The notes below the pieces were generated by a model. The model ran no database searches, was not told the origin of the DNA, and saw nothing but the letters and a program-made list of their open reading frames with translations. From positions 248,001 to 312,000 of the forward strand of contig NZ_CP011047.1 of NCBI RefSeq assembly GCF_000982825.1: a stretch of DNA of 64,000 nucleotides. The letters are read 5' to 3'. Position numbers and translations under genes: made by a program. The stretch's first letter is position 1; the number at the start of each line of letters is the position of its first letter. Below, in pieces: positions 47,499 through 57,265 of the stretch. Source of the stretch: Cronobacter sakazakii. Its GTDB lineage: Bacteria; Pseudomonadota; Gammaproteobacteria; Enterobacterales; Enterobacteriaceae.

Positions 47499-47732
47499 AA
47501 TCCTTCCTCATGTTAATTGACTGACCGGCAGCCTCATGCCGCCTGAAATTCTCAGATACTTCATGCTAACCAGGCGAAGGCCGTTGCGCCATGTCGCGAA
47601 CATTTTTTTACCATTCGCGCATTAATGCCTCTTACGCCGCATTCACGGCGTTGCTGGCTGGGATTAAGCGTTGAAAACAGCTAAACTCCGCAGCTGAGAA
47701 ACCCTTAATCATGATAAGAGGCGAAGTCCAAC

Positions 47733-49400
47733 GTGGCTCAATTCGTATACACCATGCATCGCGTCGGCAAAGTCGTTCCGCCGAAGCGACACATTCTGAA
47801 GAATATCTCTCTGAGCTTTTTCCCTGGCGCCAAAATCGGTGTGCTGGGCCTGAACGGCGCCGGTAAATCCACCCTGCTGCGCATCATGGCGGGCATCGAT
47901 AAAGATATCGAAGGTGAAGCCCGTCCGCAGCCTGGCATCAAAATCGGCTACCTGCCGCAGGAGCCGCAGCTCAACCCTGAACATACCGTGCGCGAATCGA
48001 TCGAAGAAGCGGTCGCGGAAGTCGTTAACGCGCTCAAGCGCCTGGATGAAGTGTACGCGCTGTACGCCGATCCGGATGCCGATTTCGATAAGCTCGCCGC
48101 CGAGCAGGGCAAACTGGAAGAGATTATCCAGGCCCATGACGGTCACAACCTGAACGTGCAGCTGGAACGCGCGGCCGACGCCCTGCGTCTGCCGGACTGG
48201 GATGCGAAAGTCGCGAATCTCTCCGGTGGTGAACGCCGCCGCGTGGCGCTCTGCCGCCTGCTGCTCGAAAAACCGGACATGCTGCTGCTCGACGAACCGA
48301 CCAACCACCTGGACGCCGAATCCGTCGCCTGGCTGGAGCGCTTCCTGCACGACTTCGAAGGCACCGTTGTGGCGATTACTCACGACCGTTACTTCCTCGA
48401 TAATGTGGCAGGCTGGATCCTCGAACTGGACCGCGGCGAAGGTATTCCGTGGGAAGGCAACTACTCTTCCTGGCTTGAGCAGAAAGATCAGCGCCTGGCG
48501 CAGGAAGCCTCTCAGGAAGCCGCGCGTCGTAAATCTATCGAGAAAGAGCTGGAGTGGGTGCGTCAGGGCGCGAAAGGCCGTCAGTCCAAGGGCAAAGCCC
48601 GTCTGGCGCGCTTTGAAGAGCTTAACAACACCGAATACCAGAAGCGTAACGAAACCAACGAACTCTTTATTCCGCCGGGACCGCGTCTGGGCGATAAAGT
48701 GGTGGAAGTCAGCCACCTGCGTAAATCCTACGGCGACCGCGTGCTGATTGACGATCTGAGCTTCTCCGTGCCGAAAGGCGCGATTGTCGGCATCATCGGT
48801 CCGAACGGCGCGGGTAAATCCACCCTGTTCCGTATGATGTCTGGCCAGGAACAGCCGGACAGCGGCACCATTACGCTTGGTGAAACCGTGAAACTCGCGT
48901 CTGTTGACCAGTTCCGTGACGCCATGGACAACAGCAAAACCGTCTGGGAAGAAGTCTCCGGCGGGCTGGATATCATGAAGATCGGCAACACCGAAATGCC
49001 GAGCCGCGCGTACGTTGGCCGCTTTAACTTTAAAGGCGTGGACCAGGGCAAACGCGTGGGCGAGCTGTCCGGTGGTGAGCGCGGTCGTCTGCATCTGGCG
49101 AAACTGTTGCAGGTGGGCGGCAACATGCTGCTGCTCGATGAACCGACCAACGACCTGGATATCGAAACCCTGCGCGCGCTGGAAAACGCCCTGCTGGAGT
49201 TCCCGGGCTGCGCGATGGTTATCTCGCACGACCGCTGGTTCCTGGACCGTATCGCCACACACATTCTGGATTATCAGGATGAAGGCAAAGTGGAATTCTT
49301 CGAAGGTAACTTCACCGAGTACGAAGAGTATAAGAAACGCACGCTGGGCGCCGAAGCGCTGGAGCCGAAGCGTATCAAATACAAACGTATCGCCAAGTAA
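47733..49400 (+). CDS. ettA: Energy-dependent translational throttle protein EttA
   Basis: 555 residues, ABC-F protein with two ATPase domains (GLNGAGKSTLLR and GPNGAGKSTLFR), signature motifs LSGGERRR and LSGGERGR, and the arm and P-site linker between them. It binds the ribosomal E site and gates the first elongation step by ADP/ATP ratio. The start is GTG at 47733. In E. coli nadR lies next on this side; here a capsule locus follows. Confidence 0.97.
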   Translation: MAQFVYTMHRVGKVVPPKRHILKNISLSFFPGAKIGVLGLNGAGKSTLLRIMAGIDKDIEGEARPQPGIKIGYLPQEPQLNPEHTVRESIEEAVAEVVNALKRLDEVYALYADPDADFDKLAAEQGKLEEIIQAHDGHNLNVQLERAADALRLPDWDAKVANLSGGERRRVALCRLLLEKPDMLLLDEPTNHLDAESVAWLERFLHDFEGTVVAITHDRYFLDNVAGWILELDRGEGIPWEGNYSSWLEQKDQRLAQEASQEAARRKSIEKELEWVRQGAKGRQSKGKARLARFEELNNTEYQKRNETNELFIPPGPRLGDKVVEVSHLRKSYGDRVLIDDLSFSVPKGAIVGIIGPNGAGKSTLFRMMSGQEQPDSGTITLGETVKLASVDQFRDAMDNSKTVWEEVSGGLDIMKIGNTEMPSRAYVGRFNFKGVDQGKRVGELSGGERGRLHLAKLLQVGGNMLLLDEPTNDLDIETLRALENALLEFPGCAMVISHDRWFLDRIATHILDYQDEGKVEFFEGNFTEYEEYKKRTLGAEALEPKRIKYKRIAK

Positions 49401-49408
49401 TTCCCGCA

Positions 49409-49436
49409 ACGGCCTTCTTAATGAAGGCCGTTTTAT
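49409..49436 (+). terminator. Terminator after ettA
   Basis: ACGGCCTTC (49409-49417) pairs with GAAGGCCGT (49423-49431), followed by TTTTATT. Confidence 0.9.
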
Positions 49437-49891
49437 TAGTGATTCCCCTCAGATAAATACCTGCCCTCAACTCCGATTTATTCATGACCAATTGTCCATT
49501 CACCCTTGTTATGGTAATTAATAAATCATATCCCTCCATTTTCATATGATGTTTCATGAACGAGGGTTTTTTATTATTAGCGCTATGATTTTCATGGAAT
49601 GGAAATGTCACGGAATCGTTGTCAGGGTAAGCGGGCCGCCGCCTGCACGTCGTTAACGTCATCTCTCCTCGCTTTTCATCATTTTCAGCGTCAATACATA
49701 AAAACAACAGACAGTTTGTAGATTTACTACCGGCACGCGCCGTAGCCTCTCGCTATGCTTGGTTGCTTTCTTTATACCGGCAACGATAGCTCGGGCATAT
49801 TGACGTTATTAAACGCGCAGGCAGCCGTTAAAACATTTTTTATATAAATATATATCCGTCATTTATTCATTATATTAATGGTCATCACACA
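49437..49891. other. AT-rich leader region before kpsE
   Basis: About 455 bases without a supported gene, marking the edge of the capsule locus. The last 70 bases are very AT-rich (TTTTTTATATAAATATATAT near 49833-49852) and probably hold the region 1 promoter. I find no convincing JUMPstart/ops element; CGCCGTAGC at 49738-49746 matches the ops core at only 7 of 9 bases. Confidence 0.5.
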
Positions 49892-51040
49892 GTGCTCACG
49901 AAAATAAAACGTTTTTCAGCATGGATGCGGCGTCAGGATTTTTCCCGCCTGCTTATTTTGTTTCAGCGCCACAGCGCGAAAATCGTCATTGGCGCGCCAT
50001 TTCTGTTGCTGGTGATTTATCTGCTTATTTTCAGCCAGCCGCGTTATGTGAGCGAATCACAGGTCGCCATCAAACGCGCCAGTGATATCGAAAACGGCAG
50101 CCTGAATATTGGCCTGCTGATGGGTGCCTCTAACCCTACTTCTGCCGAAGATGCGCTGTACCTGAAAGAGTATCTGCACTCGCCGGATCTCTTAGCCGTA
50201 CTCGATAAACAGCTCAATTTCAAACAGGCGTTTGGCGACAGCGGGCTGGATCTCTTCTATTACCTTTATGCCAGCGCGAGCGCCGAAGAATTTCTGGATT
50301 ACTACCGTCACCGCATCACCATCAATTACGACAGCAAAAACGGCCTGCTGACTATCCAGACTCAGGGCTTCACGCCCGAATTCGCCCTGCGTTTCAACCA
50401 GGCGGTGCTCAAAGAGTCTGAGCGGTTTATCAACGAGCTTTCGCATCATATTGCGCGCGACCAGCAATCCTTCGCCGAAAGCGAGCTCGACAAAGCGCGC
50501 AAGCGCCTCGACGCCAGCAAAAGCGCGCTGCTCGCCTTTCAGAACCGCAACCAGATGCTCGATCCACAAGCTTCCGCCGTGGCCGCGAGCTCAGCGGTCA
50601 ACAACCTGACCGAGCAAAAGATTCGCCTGGAAACGGAGCTGCGTACTCTGCTGACGTATCTGCGTGAAGATGCGCCGCAGGTCATCACGACGAAAAACAC
50701 GCTGGCCTCCATTAACGCGCAAATTGAGAAAGAGAAAAACAACATTACCGCACCGGAAGGCGACCGCCTCAACCGTGTGGCGGCGGATTTCGAAGAGCTG
50801 AAATCGCGCGTGACGTTCGATACAGACCTGTACCAGCTCGCGCTCACGGCCATTGAAAAAACGCGCGTGGAATCGGCCCGCAAGCTGAAAAGCCTGGCGG
50901 TGATCAGTTCTCCCCAGCTTGCCGAGGAAGCCCGCTACCCCGAGACGCTCTACCTGTTAGCCAGCTGCCTGCTGATCTGCTGCCTGCTGTTCGGCACGCT
51001 CAGACTGCTGCTGGCCATTATTGACGATCACCGTGCTTAA
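49892..51040 (+). CDS. kpsE: Capsule export inner-membrane protein KpsE
   Basis: 382 residues, polysaccharide co-polymerase-type adaptor. Membrane helices near each end (about 30-50 and 357-378) flank a periplasmic coiled-coil region. SQPRYVSESQVAIKRASD and the GASNPTSAEDALYLKEY stretch are characteristic. It links the KpsMT transporter to KpsD. The start is GTG with a weak ribosome binding site; the position agrees with the E. coli N terminus (MLxKxK...WMR). First gene of region 1; kpsF and kpsU of E. coli are absent. Confidence 0.95.
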   Translation: MLTKIKRFSAWMRRQDFSRLLILFQRHSAKIVIGAPFLLLVIYLLIFSQPRYVSESQVAIKRASDIENGSLNIGLLMGASNPTSAEDALYLKEYLHSPDLLAVLDKQLNFKQAFGDSGLDLFYYLYASASAEEFLDYYRHRITINYDSKNGLLTIQTQGFTPEFALRFNQAVLKESERFINELSHHIARDQQSFAESELDKARKRLDASKSALLAFQNRNQMLDPQASAVAASSAVNNLTEQKIRLETELRTLLTYLREDAPQVITTKNTLASINAQIEKEKNNITAPEGDRLNRVAADFEELKSRVTFDTDLYQLALTAIEKTRVESARKLKSLAVISSPQLAEEARYPETLYLLASCLLICCLLFGTLRLLLAIIDDHRA

Positions 51041-51068
51041 CCTTGCCGCTTTCACACCCGAGAGAGTT

Positions 51069-52733
51069 ATGAAAAACGTTTCATCCGCCTCACTGATCTT
51101 TTTCTGTTTATCGGCCTGCGCCAGCGCGCTTGATCTCACCGCCGACCCGGCGCTGACCGGCGCGGCGCCCATTCTGTCATCGTCGTCATCGGCTCCGGTC
51201 AGCGCTGATGGCTTTGATAACACGCCGCCGCCCGCGCCCGCCACGGTCATGAGCCGCATGTTCGGCGCACAGCTTTTTACCGCCCAAAACGCGGAAGGCG
51301 GGGCTGGCATCGCCTTCAATCCCAATTATGTGATTGGCCTTGGCGACACCATTCAGGTGCGTCTGTGGGGCGCTTTCACGTATGACGGCACATTAACTGT
51401 CGACCCGAAAGGCAACATTTTTCTGCCTAACGTCGGCCCGCTTAAAGTTGCAGGTGTGACGAATAGCCAGCTCAACGCACTGGTTATCTCACGAGTGAAA
51501 GAGGTGTACCAGGCGAATGTGAATGTCTACGCCTCGCTGGTTCAGGCGCAGCCGGTGAAAGTGTTTGTCACGGGCTATGTCCGCACGCCGGGGTTATATG
51601 GCGGCGTGGCGTCCGATTCATTGCTTTCTTATCTCAGCAAAGCAGGCGGCGTGGACAGCGAACGCGGCAGTTATGTCGATATCACCGTCAAACGCGGCCA
51701 GAAAACGCGCTCGCATGTGAACCTGTATGATTTTCTGCTCAACGGCAGCCTCAGCCTGTCGCAGTTCGCCGACGGCGACACCATTATTGTCGGTCCGCGC
51801 CAGCACACCTTTGGCGTCGAAGGCGATGTCTTTAACAGCTACGACTTTGAATTTACCGATGAGCGTATTCCGGTTTCCGAAGCGCTGCGCTGGGCGCGGC
51901 CTAAACCGGGGGCCACGCATGTGACGCTGATGCGCCAGCAAGGCGCGATGAAGCAGAGCGAATATTTCCCGATTAGCGAAACCGCAGGCCGCATGTTGCA
52001 GGATGGCGATCGCATGGTGGTCAGCTCCGATCGCTATACCGGCACCATCCAGGTACGCGTGGAAGGCGCACACTCCGGCGAACATGCGATGGTATTGCCT
52101 TACGGTGCCACGCTGCGCCAGGTGATGGCGAAACTGCGCCCGAACACGATGTCGCAGTTAAACGCCATCAAACTCTATCGCCGCTCGGTCGCGCTGCGTC
52201 AGAAAGAGATGCTGGATCTGTCGCTGCAAAAGCTGGAGCAGGCTTCGCTCTCAGCGCAATCCTCCACACAGGAGGAATCGCGCCTGCGTATGCAGGAGGC
52301 GCAACTGGTCAGCCGTTTCGTGGCGAAAGCCCGCACTGTGGTGCCGCAGGGCGAAGTGGTACTGAATGAGAACAACCTTGATTCCGTGCTGCTGGAAGAT
52401 GGCGACGTTATCACCATCCCGGAGAAAACGTCGCTCGTCATGGTGCATGGCGAGGTGCTGTTCCCCAACGCCGTCACCTGGGAGAAAGGGCTGGAGCCTG
52501 AGGATTACATCGCCAAATGCGGCGGCATGACGCAAAAAGCCAGCGGCGCGAAAGTCATCGTGATTCGCCAGAACGGCGAGGCGCTCAATGCCGAAGATGT
52601 CGATGACATGCAGCCGGGCGATGAACTGATGGTGCTGCCGAAGTATGAGTCGAAGAATATTGAAGTGACGCGCGGCATTTCGACCATCATGTACCAGCTG
52701 GCTGTCGCCGCGAAAGTCATCCTGACGCTGTAA
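51069..52733 (+). CDS. kpsD: Capsule export protein KpsD (periplasmic/outer membrane)
   Basis: 554 residues from the ATG at 51069, after a GAGAG site; the frame is open further upstream but the signal peptide (cleavage after ACASA) begins here. The polysaccharide export motif GDTIQVRLWGAFTYDGTL and SLBB-type repeats follow. It carries polysaccharide from KpsE to the outer membrane. The C terminus KYESKNIEVTRGISTI is strongly conserved. Confidence 0.95.
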   Translation: MKNVSSASLIFFCLSACASALDLTADPALTGAAPILSSSSSAPVSADGFDNTPPPAPATVMSRMFGAQLFTAQNAEGGAGIAFNPNYVIGLGDTIQVRLWGAFTYDGTLTVDPKGNIFLPNVGPLKVAGVTNSQLNALVISRVKEVYQANVNVYASLVQAQPVKVFVTGYVRTPGLYGGVASDSLLSYLSKAGGVDSERGSYVDITVKRGQKTRSHVNLYDFLLNGSLSLSQFADGDTIIVGPRQHTFGVEGDVFNSYDFEFTDERIPVSEALRWARPKPGATHVTLMRQQGAMKQSEYFPISETAGRMLQDGDRMVVSSDRYTGTIQVRVEGAHSGEHAMVLPYGATLRQVMAKLRPNTMSQLNAIKLYRRSVALRQKEMLDLSLQKLEQASLSAQSSTQEESRLRMQEAQLVSRFVAKARTVVPQGEVVLNENNLDSVLLEDGDVITIPEKTSLVMVHGEVLFPNAVTWEKGLEPEDYIAKCGGMTQKASGAKVIVIRQNGEALNAEDVDDMQPGDELMVLPKYESKNIEVTRGISTIMYQLAVAAKVILTL

Positions 52734-52737
52734 TCCC

Positions 52738-54774
52738 ATGAAAAATAGCGTCACCGGCATTTTCTCGAAAGGCATCTGGCGTATTGCGGGCTTACATCAC
52801 CTGCTGCCGATGCCTTGTCGAAAACTCGCGCCGCGTCGGGCTATCCCGGACGACGTTACCGCTATCGCCGTCTGGGGGAACCGCCCCAGCGCGGCGGCGG
52901 CTGTTGCCCGCGCCCGCAAGGCCGGGCTTACGGTGATTCGCCTTGAAGACGGGTTTATCCGCTCTTGCGGCCCGGCGGCGCACGGCCATCCACCGCTCTC
53001 GCTGGTTATCGATTACGACGGCATTTACTACGACGCCAGCCAGCCAAGCACGCTGGAGAACCTGATTCAGGACACCGCGGGCAACGCGGCGCTGCGCGAA
53101 GCGGCGCAGGAGGCGATGCGCCTTATCGTAGAAGGCGATCTGGCGAAGTATAACCACGCGCCGCCGTTTGACGGCTCGCCCGATGCCCGCGCGGTGCTGG
53201 TGGTGGATCAAACGGCGGGCGATATGTCTGTCACCTTCGGCAATGCCAGCGCGGCGTCGTTTCGGCTGATGCTGGAGAGCGCCCTTGCTGAAAACCCGGA
53301 TGCCGAAATCTGGGTAAAAACGCATCCTGATGTCGTGCACGGCGGCAAGCGTGGCTATTTGCGCGATATCCGCGCGAATACGCGCCTGCGGCTGATAACC
53401 GAAGACGCCAGCCCGCAGTCGCTGCTGCGGTGCGTATCTCGGGTTTATACCGTGACGTCTCACTTCGGTTTTGAAGCGCTGATGGCGGGCAAGCCGGTGG
53501 TCTGCTTCGGGCAGCCGTGGTATGCCGGATGGGGGCTGACGGACGACAGGCATCCGGCGGCGGCCACGCTTGCCGCACGCCGCGGCGACGCCTCGCTGCT
53601 GACGCTTTTCAGCGCCGCCTATTTACGTTACGCCCGCTACCTCAACCCGCAAACCAATCAGCCCGGCACGCTGTTTGATGTGCTGACATGGCTGGCGCTG
53701 CAGCGGCGTCATCATCTGGCGCTGCGCGGCACGTTATGGGTACCAGGGCTGACGCTCTGGAAGCGCAGCGTCGTAAAACCTTTTCTTTCAACACCCCGTA
53801 ACCGGCTGCGCTTTACGCGCCGCGCGCCGCAGGCTGATGCCTGCGTGGTGTGGGGAACCGCGGGTGAAGCGCGCTGGCAATCAACGGCACAGGCGCGTGG
53901 CATGCCCGTGTGGCGAATGGAAGATGCGTTTTTGCGCTCGGTGGGGCTCGGCTCCGATCTGTTCGCCCCGCTCTCGCTGGTGCTCGATAAACGCGGTCTC
54001 TATTACGACGCCACGCGCGCAAGCGATCTGGAAATAGCCCTGAACCGGGTGCATCTGACGCCAGCCGAAGAAGCGCGCGCCGCAGCACTGCGTCGACAGA
54101 TTATCGAAAGCCGGGTCAGTAAATACAACGCGGGCGGCGCGTGGCGGCTGCCTGCATCGGCATGGGGGCGGCGTATTCTGCTGGTGCCAGGGCAGGTCAG
54201 CGACGATGCCTCGCTTGTCGGCGGCACGCAAGGCATCCGCACGATTGCCGCGCTCCTGCGCATGGTGCGCGCCAGAAATCCCCAGGCGTATATCGTCTTC
54301 AAGCCGCACCCGGACGTGGCCTGCGGCAACCGCCAGGGCGAACCCAGCGCGCGAGACGCGCTGCGCTGGGCGGATTGTCTCGCCACGCAGGCGGATATCG
54401 TCGATGTGCTCGAACAGGTAGACGAAGTGCATACGCTGACGTCGCTTGCCGGTTTTGAGGCGCTGCTGCGCGGCAAGGCCGTCTTCTGCTACGGCATGCC
54501 GTTTTACGCCGGCTGGGGCCTGACACACGACGAATATCCTTGCCCGCGCCGCACCCGGCGGCTCACGCTTAACGCGCTTATCCACACCACGCTTATCGAT
54601 TACCCCTTCTACCTCCACCCAACGCGCAAAACGCCGATCGCTGCGGAGGAAGCGGTTGCCCTGCTCAGCGCATCGCCCCGACGCAACGTCACGCAACACC
54701 GCCGCCGTAAAACACTCACCCGGCTCGCCAATAAAGCCCGCAATCTCTTTCACGCGCTTTTTTATTCCCGGTGA
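52738..54774 (+). CDS. kpsC: Capsule lipid-linker beta-Kdo transferase KpsC
   Basis: 678 residues made of two similar halves, each a Kdo transferase with paired motifs: RLEDGFIRSCG with LVIDYDGIYYDA in the first half, WRMEDAFLRSVG with LVLDKRGLYYDA in the second. Both halves carry the TSLAGFEALLRGKAV-type element. KpsC extends the poly-Kdo linker on phosphatidylglycerol after KpsS adds the first residue. Only 4 bases separate it from kpsD, and the stop overlaps a GTG of the kpsS frame. Confidence 0.95.
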   Translation: MKNSVTGIFSKGIWRIAGLHHLLPMPCRKLAPRRAIPDDVTAIAVWGNRPSAAAAVARARKAGLTVIRLEDGFIRSCGPAAHGHPPLSLVIDYDGIYYDASQPSTLENLIQDTAGNAALREAAQEAMRLIVEGDLAKYNHAPPFDGSPDARAVLVVDQTAGDMSVTFGNASAASFRLMLESALAENPDAEIWVKTHPDVVHGGKRGYLRDIRANTRLRLITEDASPQSLLRCVSRVYTVTSHFGFEALMAGKPVVCFGQPWYAGWGLTDDRHPAAATLAARRGDASLLTLFSAAYLRYARYLNPQTNQPGTLFDVLTWLALQRRHHLALRGTLWVPGLTLWKRSVVKPFLSTPRNRLRFTRRAPQADACVVWGTAGEARWQSTAQARGMPVWRMEDAFLRSVGLGSDLFAPLSLVLDKRGLYYDATRASDLEIALNRVHLTPAEEARAAALRRQIIESRVSKYNAGGAWRLPASAWGRRILLVPGQVSDDASLVGGTQGIRTIAALLRMVRARNPQAYIVFKPHPDVACGNRQGEPSARDALRWADCLATQADIVDVLEQVDEVHTLTSLAGFEALLRGKAVFCYGMPFYAGWGLTHDEYPCPRRTRRLTLNALIHTTLIDYPFYLHPTRKTPIAAEEAVALLSASPRRNVTQHRRRKTLTRLANKARNLFHALFYSR

Positions 54775-54779
54775 CCCAG

Positions 54780-55976
54780 ATGAACTACAGCGCGCTTGAT
54801 ACCCTCCTTTCCGGCCAGAAATATTTGCTGCTGCAAGGGCCAATGGGGCCGTTTTTTCGAGACCTGGGAAACTGGCTTGAGACCAAAGGGCGCGAGGCGA
54901 AACAGGTGGTGTTTAACGGAGGCGACTGGTTTTACCGCCGCAAAGGGAAAAGCCTGTCTTATCAGGGCACGCCGGAGGGGTTTGGCGCGTGGTTAGCGGC
55001 AACGCGAAGCGCATGGCCGTTTGATACGCTGGTATGCTTTGGCGACTGTCGGCCTCTGCATCAGGCCGCGCGCCGCTGGGCGCAAGCGCAGGGGATACGT
55101 TTTCTGGTCTTTGAAGAGGGTTATTTGCGCCCGTGTTTTATCACGCTTGAAGAGAATGGCGTGAACGGGTTTTCCAGCCTGCCGCGGGAGGCTGGGTTTT
55201 ATCGTGCCCTGCCTTTTCTGCCGGTTCCGGAAGTGCGGCGTATCACACCCTCGCTACTGCGGCGTATCGCTCATGCCGCCTGGTATTATCTGATGGGCTG
55301 CTACTATCAGCGCGCATTTCCACGCTACCAGCACCACAAAAGTTTTTCGCCCTGGTATGAAGGCGGCTGCTGGGTACGCGCCGCGATACGCAAAATCTGG
55401 TATCGCAATACAGAGCGGGGCATCCGCCGTTCGCTGTCTACAGACTATCACGGACGCTATTTTCTTGCGGTGCTTCAGGTGTTTAACGACAGCCAGCTTC
55501 AGCACCACAGCGATTATGGCGATATGCGGGATTTCATTAAGGAGACGGTCAGCTCATTCGCGCGTGGTGCGCCGCCCTCACGCATGTTGGTCATCAAACA
55601 CCATCCGATGGACAGAGGGCACCGGCAGTATCGTTCACTGATTAAAACCCTCAGCAAACGCTATGGCGTCAGTGGGCGCATTGTTTATGTCCATGACTTG
55701 CCGCTACCAGAGCTCCTGAGCAATGCAGCGGGCGTCGTGACGATTAACAGTACAGCGGGAATTTCAGCGCTGATTCATAACAAACCGCTGAAAGTAATGG
55801 GAAGAGCGCTCTATGATATCGAAGGGTTAACGTTCCAGGGGCGTCTTGACGACTTCTGGCAAGCGTCCTTTCGCCCCGACCACACCCTGTTTTCAACCTT
55901 TCGCTATTATCTGATGCAAAAAACCCAGCTTAATACCGTTTTTTACAGCCGTGAAAACCCGTTCTCCGGGTTATAG
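54780..55976 (+). CDS. kpsS: Capsule lipid-linker Kdo transferase KpsS
   Basis: 398 residues from the ATG at 54780, which aligns with E. coli KpsS; a GTG at 54771 overlapping the kpsC stop is an alternative. Features: YLLLQGPMGPFFRDLG, FEEGYLRPCFITLEE, VIKHHPMDRGHR and INSTAGISALIHNKP. KpsS adds the first beta-Kdo to the lipid anchor. Its end overlaps the convergent hydrolase gene by 6 bases, with no terminator between regions 1 and 2. Confidence 0.95.
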   Translation: MNYSALDTLLSGQKYLLLQGPMGPFFRDLGNWLETKGREAKQVVFNGGDWFYRRKGKSLSYQGTPEGFGAWLAATRSAWPFDTLVCFGDCRPLHQAARRWAQAQGIRFLVFEEGYLRPCFITLEENGVNGFSSLPREAGFYRALPFLPVPEVRRITPSLLRRIAHAAWYYLMGCYYQRAFPRYQHHKSFSPWYEGGCWVRAAIRKIWYRNTERGIRRSLSTDYHGRYFLAVLQVFNDSQLQHHSDYGDMRDFIKETVSSFARGAPPSRMLVIKHHPMDRGHRQYRSLIKTLSKRYGVSGRIVYVHDLPLPELLSNAAGVVTINSTAGISALIHNKPLKVMGRALYDIEGLTFQGRLDDFWQASFRPDHTLFSTFRYYLMQKTQLNTVFYSRENPFSGL

Positions 55977-57200
55977 ACCTGCTTTGCGGGTGACATAAAC
56001 ATTTCCTTCATGACTAAATACTTCCAGCGCTTCACTGACGGCGAGCACGGTGTTTGCTTGCGAGGGCTCAGTTTCGAGCGCTTTACGCGCCCAGCTTTGC
56101 TGGCACGTTATATCCAGAAAGATCTGATAAGTGCCTGTGGGTAACGCCTCAAGCGAGAGCCCTTCATAGCGCAATGTGCAAAACCACCCTTTGTCGTAAT
56201 TAACAAAACCGTCTTCATAAAGCTGACGGCTCAGAATCGAACGATGCGCCTTCGCAATACGAAAGACGTCTTCAAAACCATCGGTTTTGAAAACCATATC
56301 AACCTGAATATCCTGATACTCAGCGCAGCTCACGCCTTTTAATACCGCTATGCCTTCCGGGAAGAATACCGATCCTTTGACAGCGATTTTCTTCAATACT
56401 GCAAATGGCTGTGGCTTGACCGGACGCGGCAAAAGGCTGTTATCCGCGCTGAGCTCACATTCGCCATAGCGTGGAACCGCACCCTGTGAAAGCAAATAAA
56501 AAATCCCAAGCAAAAGTGGCACATGGTAAGAAGTAACCTGATTATGCTCTCTGATGAGCATGGATTGCGCCATAAAAAGATTAAAATTTTGGTATTTCCT
56601 GAATTCAGAAATATAGGGCTTTACTTCACTTTCGTACTGTATATCAGCCTCAGAAGTTAACAGATAAATATTTTTATCAAGTGCAGTGTCGCGGGATAAT
56701 AACTGAGGCAACAAAGCATCCAGTTTTAGTGCGAAAGCGTCGCTGTCGTCACCCGACATATGAGTAAATACGCCAGGCCAGTTTTTTCTGGCGTAACTGC
56801 CAATATGAAACTGCGGCACCGTCGAAACAATATTTTTAAACTGATATTTAAGTCCATACCACAGCGCGGCGCTGCCGCCTTTAGAAAATCCGGCCAGCGT
56901 ACATTGCGTCTTTTCAAGCCCATAGCGAGCGAGCATGGTTTCAATAAAGGTAATTACGGCCTGTTCAACATAGAAATCGTTATTATGGCAGAGGTAATAC
57001 GTACAGGCATTATGAAAATCATCTTTTATCCACACCACATGCGCAGGGCAATCCTGAAGGGCGTTGGCAAAATCCCATGTGAACATCCCGGCACCGCCAA
57101 ACCCGCTAAAAATGAAAATCATATGCTGAGTGTCATACTTTCTTTTTTTATAGCGATACTTTATCTGCACGCCATTAATTATTTCTATTTGCTCTGACAT
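55971..57200 (-). CDS. Alpha/beta-hydrolase-like capsule region 2 protein
   Basis: 409 residues. The N-terminal half looks like an alpha/beta hydrolase: IFIFSGFGGAGMFTWDF resembles an oxyanion loop, LAGFSKGGSAALWYGL is a nucleophile elbow (GFSKGG), and a histidine in VTSYHVPLL could complete the triad. The C-terminal ~150 residues look beta-rich. No signal peptide. Some capsule and accessory-secretion loci encode similar proteins (Asp2-like acyltransferases), so O-acetylation or chain trimming is possible, but I cannot assign a function. A strong terminator lies 11 bases before its start. Confidence 0.7.
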   Translation of the reverse strand: MSEQIEIINGVQIKYRYKKRKYDTQHMIFIFSGFGGAGMFTWDFANALQDCPAHVVWIKDDFHNACTYYLCHNNDFYVEQAVITFIETMLARYGLEKTQCTLAGFSKGGSAALWYGLKYQFKNIVSTVPQFHIGSYARKNWPGVFTHMSGDDSDAFALKLDALLPQLLSRDTALDKNIYLLTSEADIQYESEVKPYISEFRKYQNFNLFMAQSMLIREHNQVTSYHVPLLLGIFYLLSQGAVPRYGECELSADNSLLPRPVKPQPFAVLKKIAVKGSVFFPEGIAVLKGVSCAEYQDIQVDMVFKTDGFEDVFRIAKAHRSILSRQLYEDGFVNYDKGWFCTLRYEGLSLEALPTGTYQIFLDITCQQSWARKALETEPSQANTVLAVSEALEVFSHEGNVYVTRKAGL

Positions 57201-57211
57201 ATTTACTCCAT

Positions 57212-57246
57212 AAAAACAGGCGCGAGTGATGGTCGCGCCTGTTTTT
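57212..57246 (-). terminator. Strong hairpin between the giant transferase and hydrolase genes
   Basis: A perfect 14-bp stem (57212-57225 with 57233-57246, arms AAAAACAGGCGCGA and its inverse) with terminal A/T runs. Read on the minus strand it ends 11 bases before the hydrolase ATG, so readthrough or antitermination would be needed for expression from the operon promoter. Confidence 0.88.
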
Positions 57247-57265
57247 AACTTATTGACGTTTGGGG

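Noticed and set aside
47709..49409. 566-codon open frame on the minus strand covering all of ettA
   Set aside because: Same antisense artefact of codon bias; it runs through the ettA start and stop regions and has no recognisable domain.
49375..49707. 110-codon minus-strand frame after ettA
   Set aside because: It overlaps the ettA end and terminator, has mixed composition and no recognisable homology.
49735..49760. Possible JUMPstart/ops element before kpsE
   Set aside because: Only 7 of 9 bases of the ops core match and the rest of JUMPstart is missing; the expected place is upstream of kpsM, outside the window.
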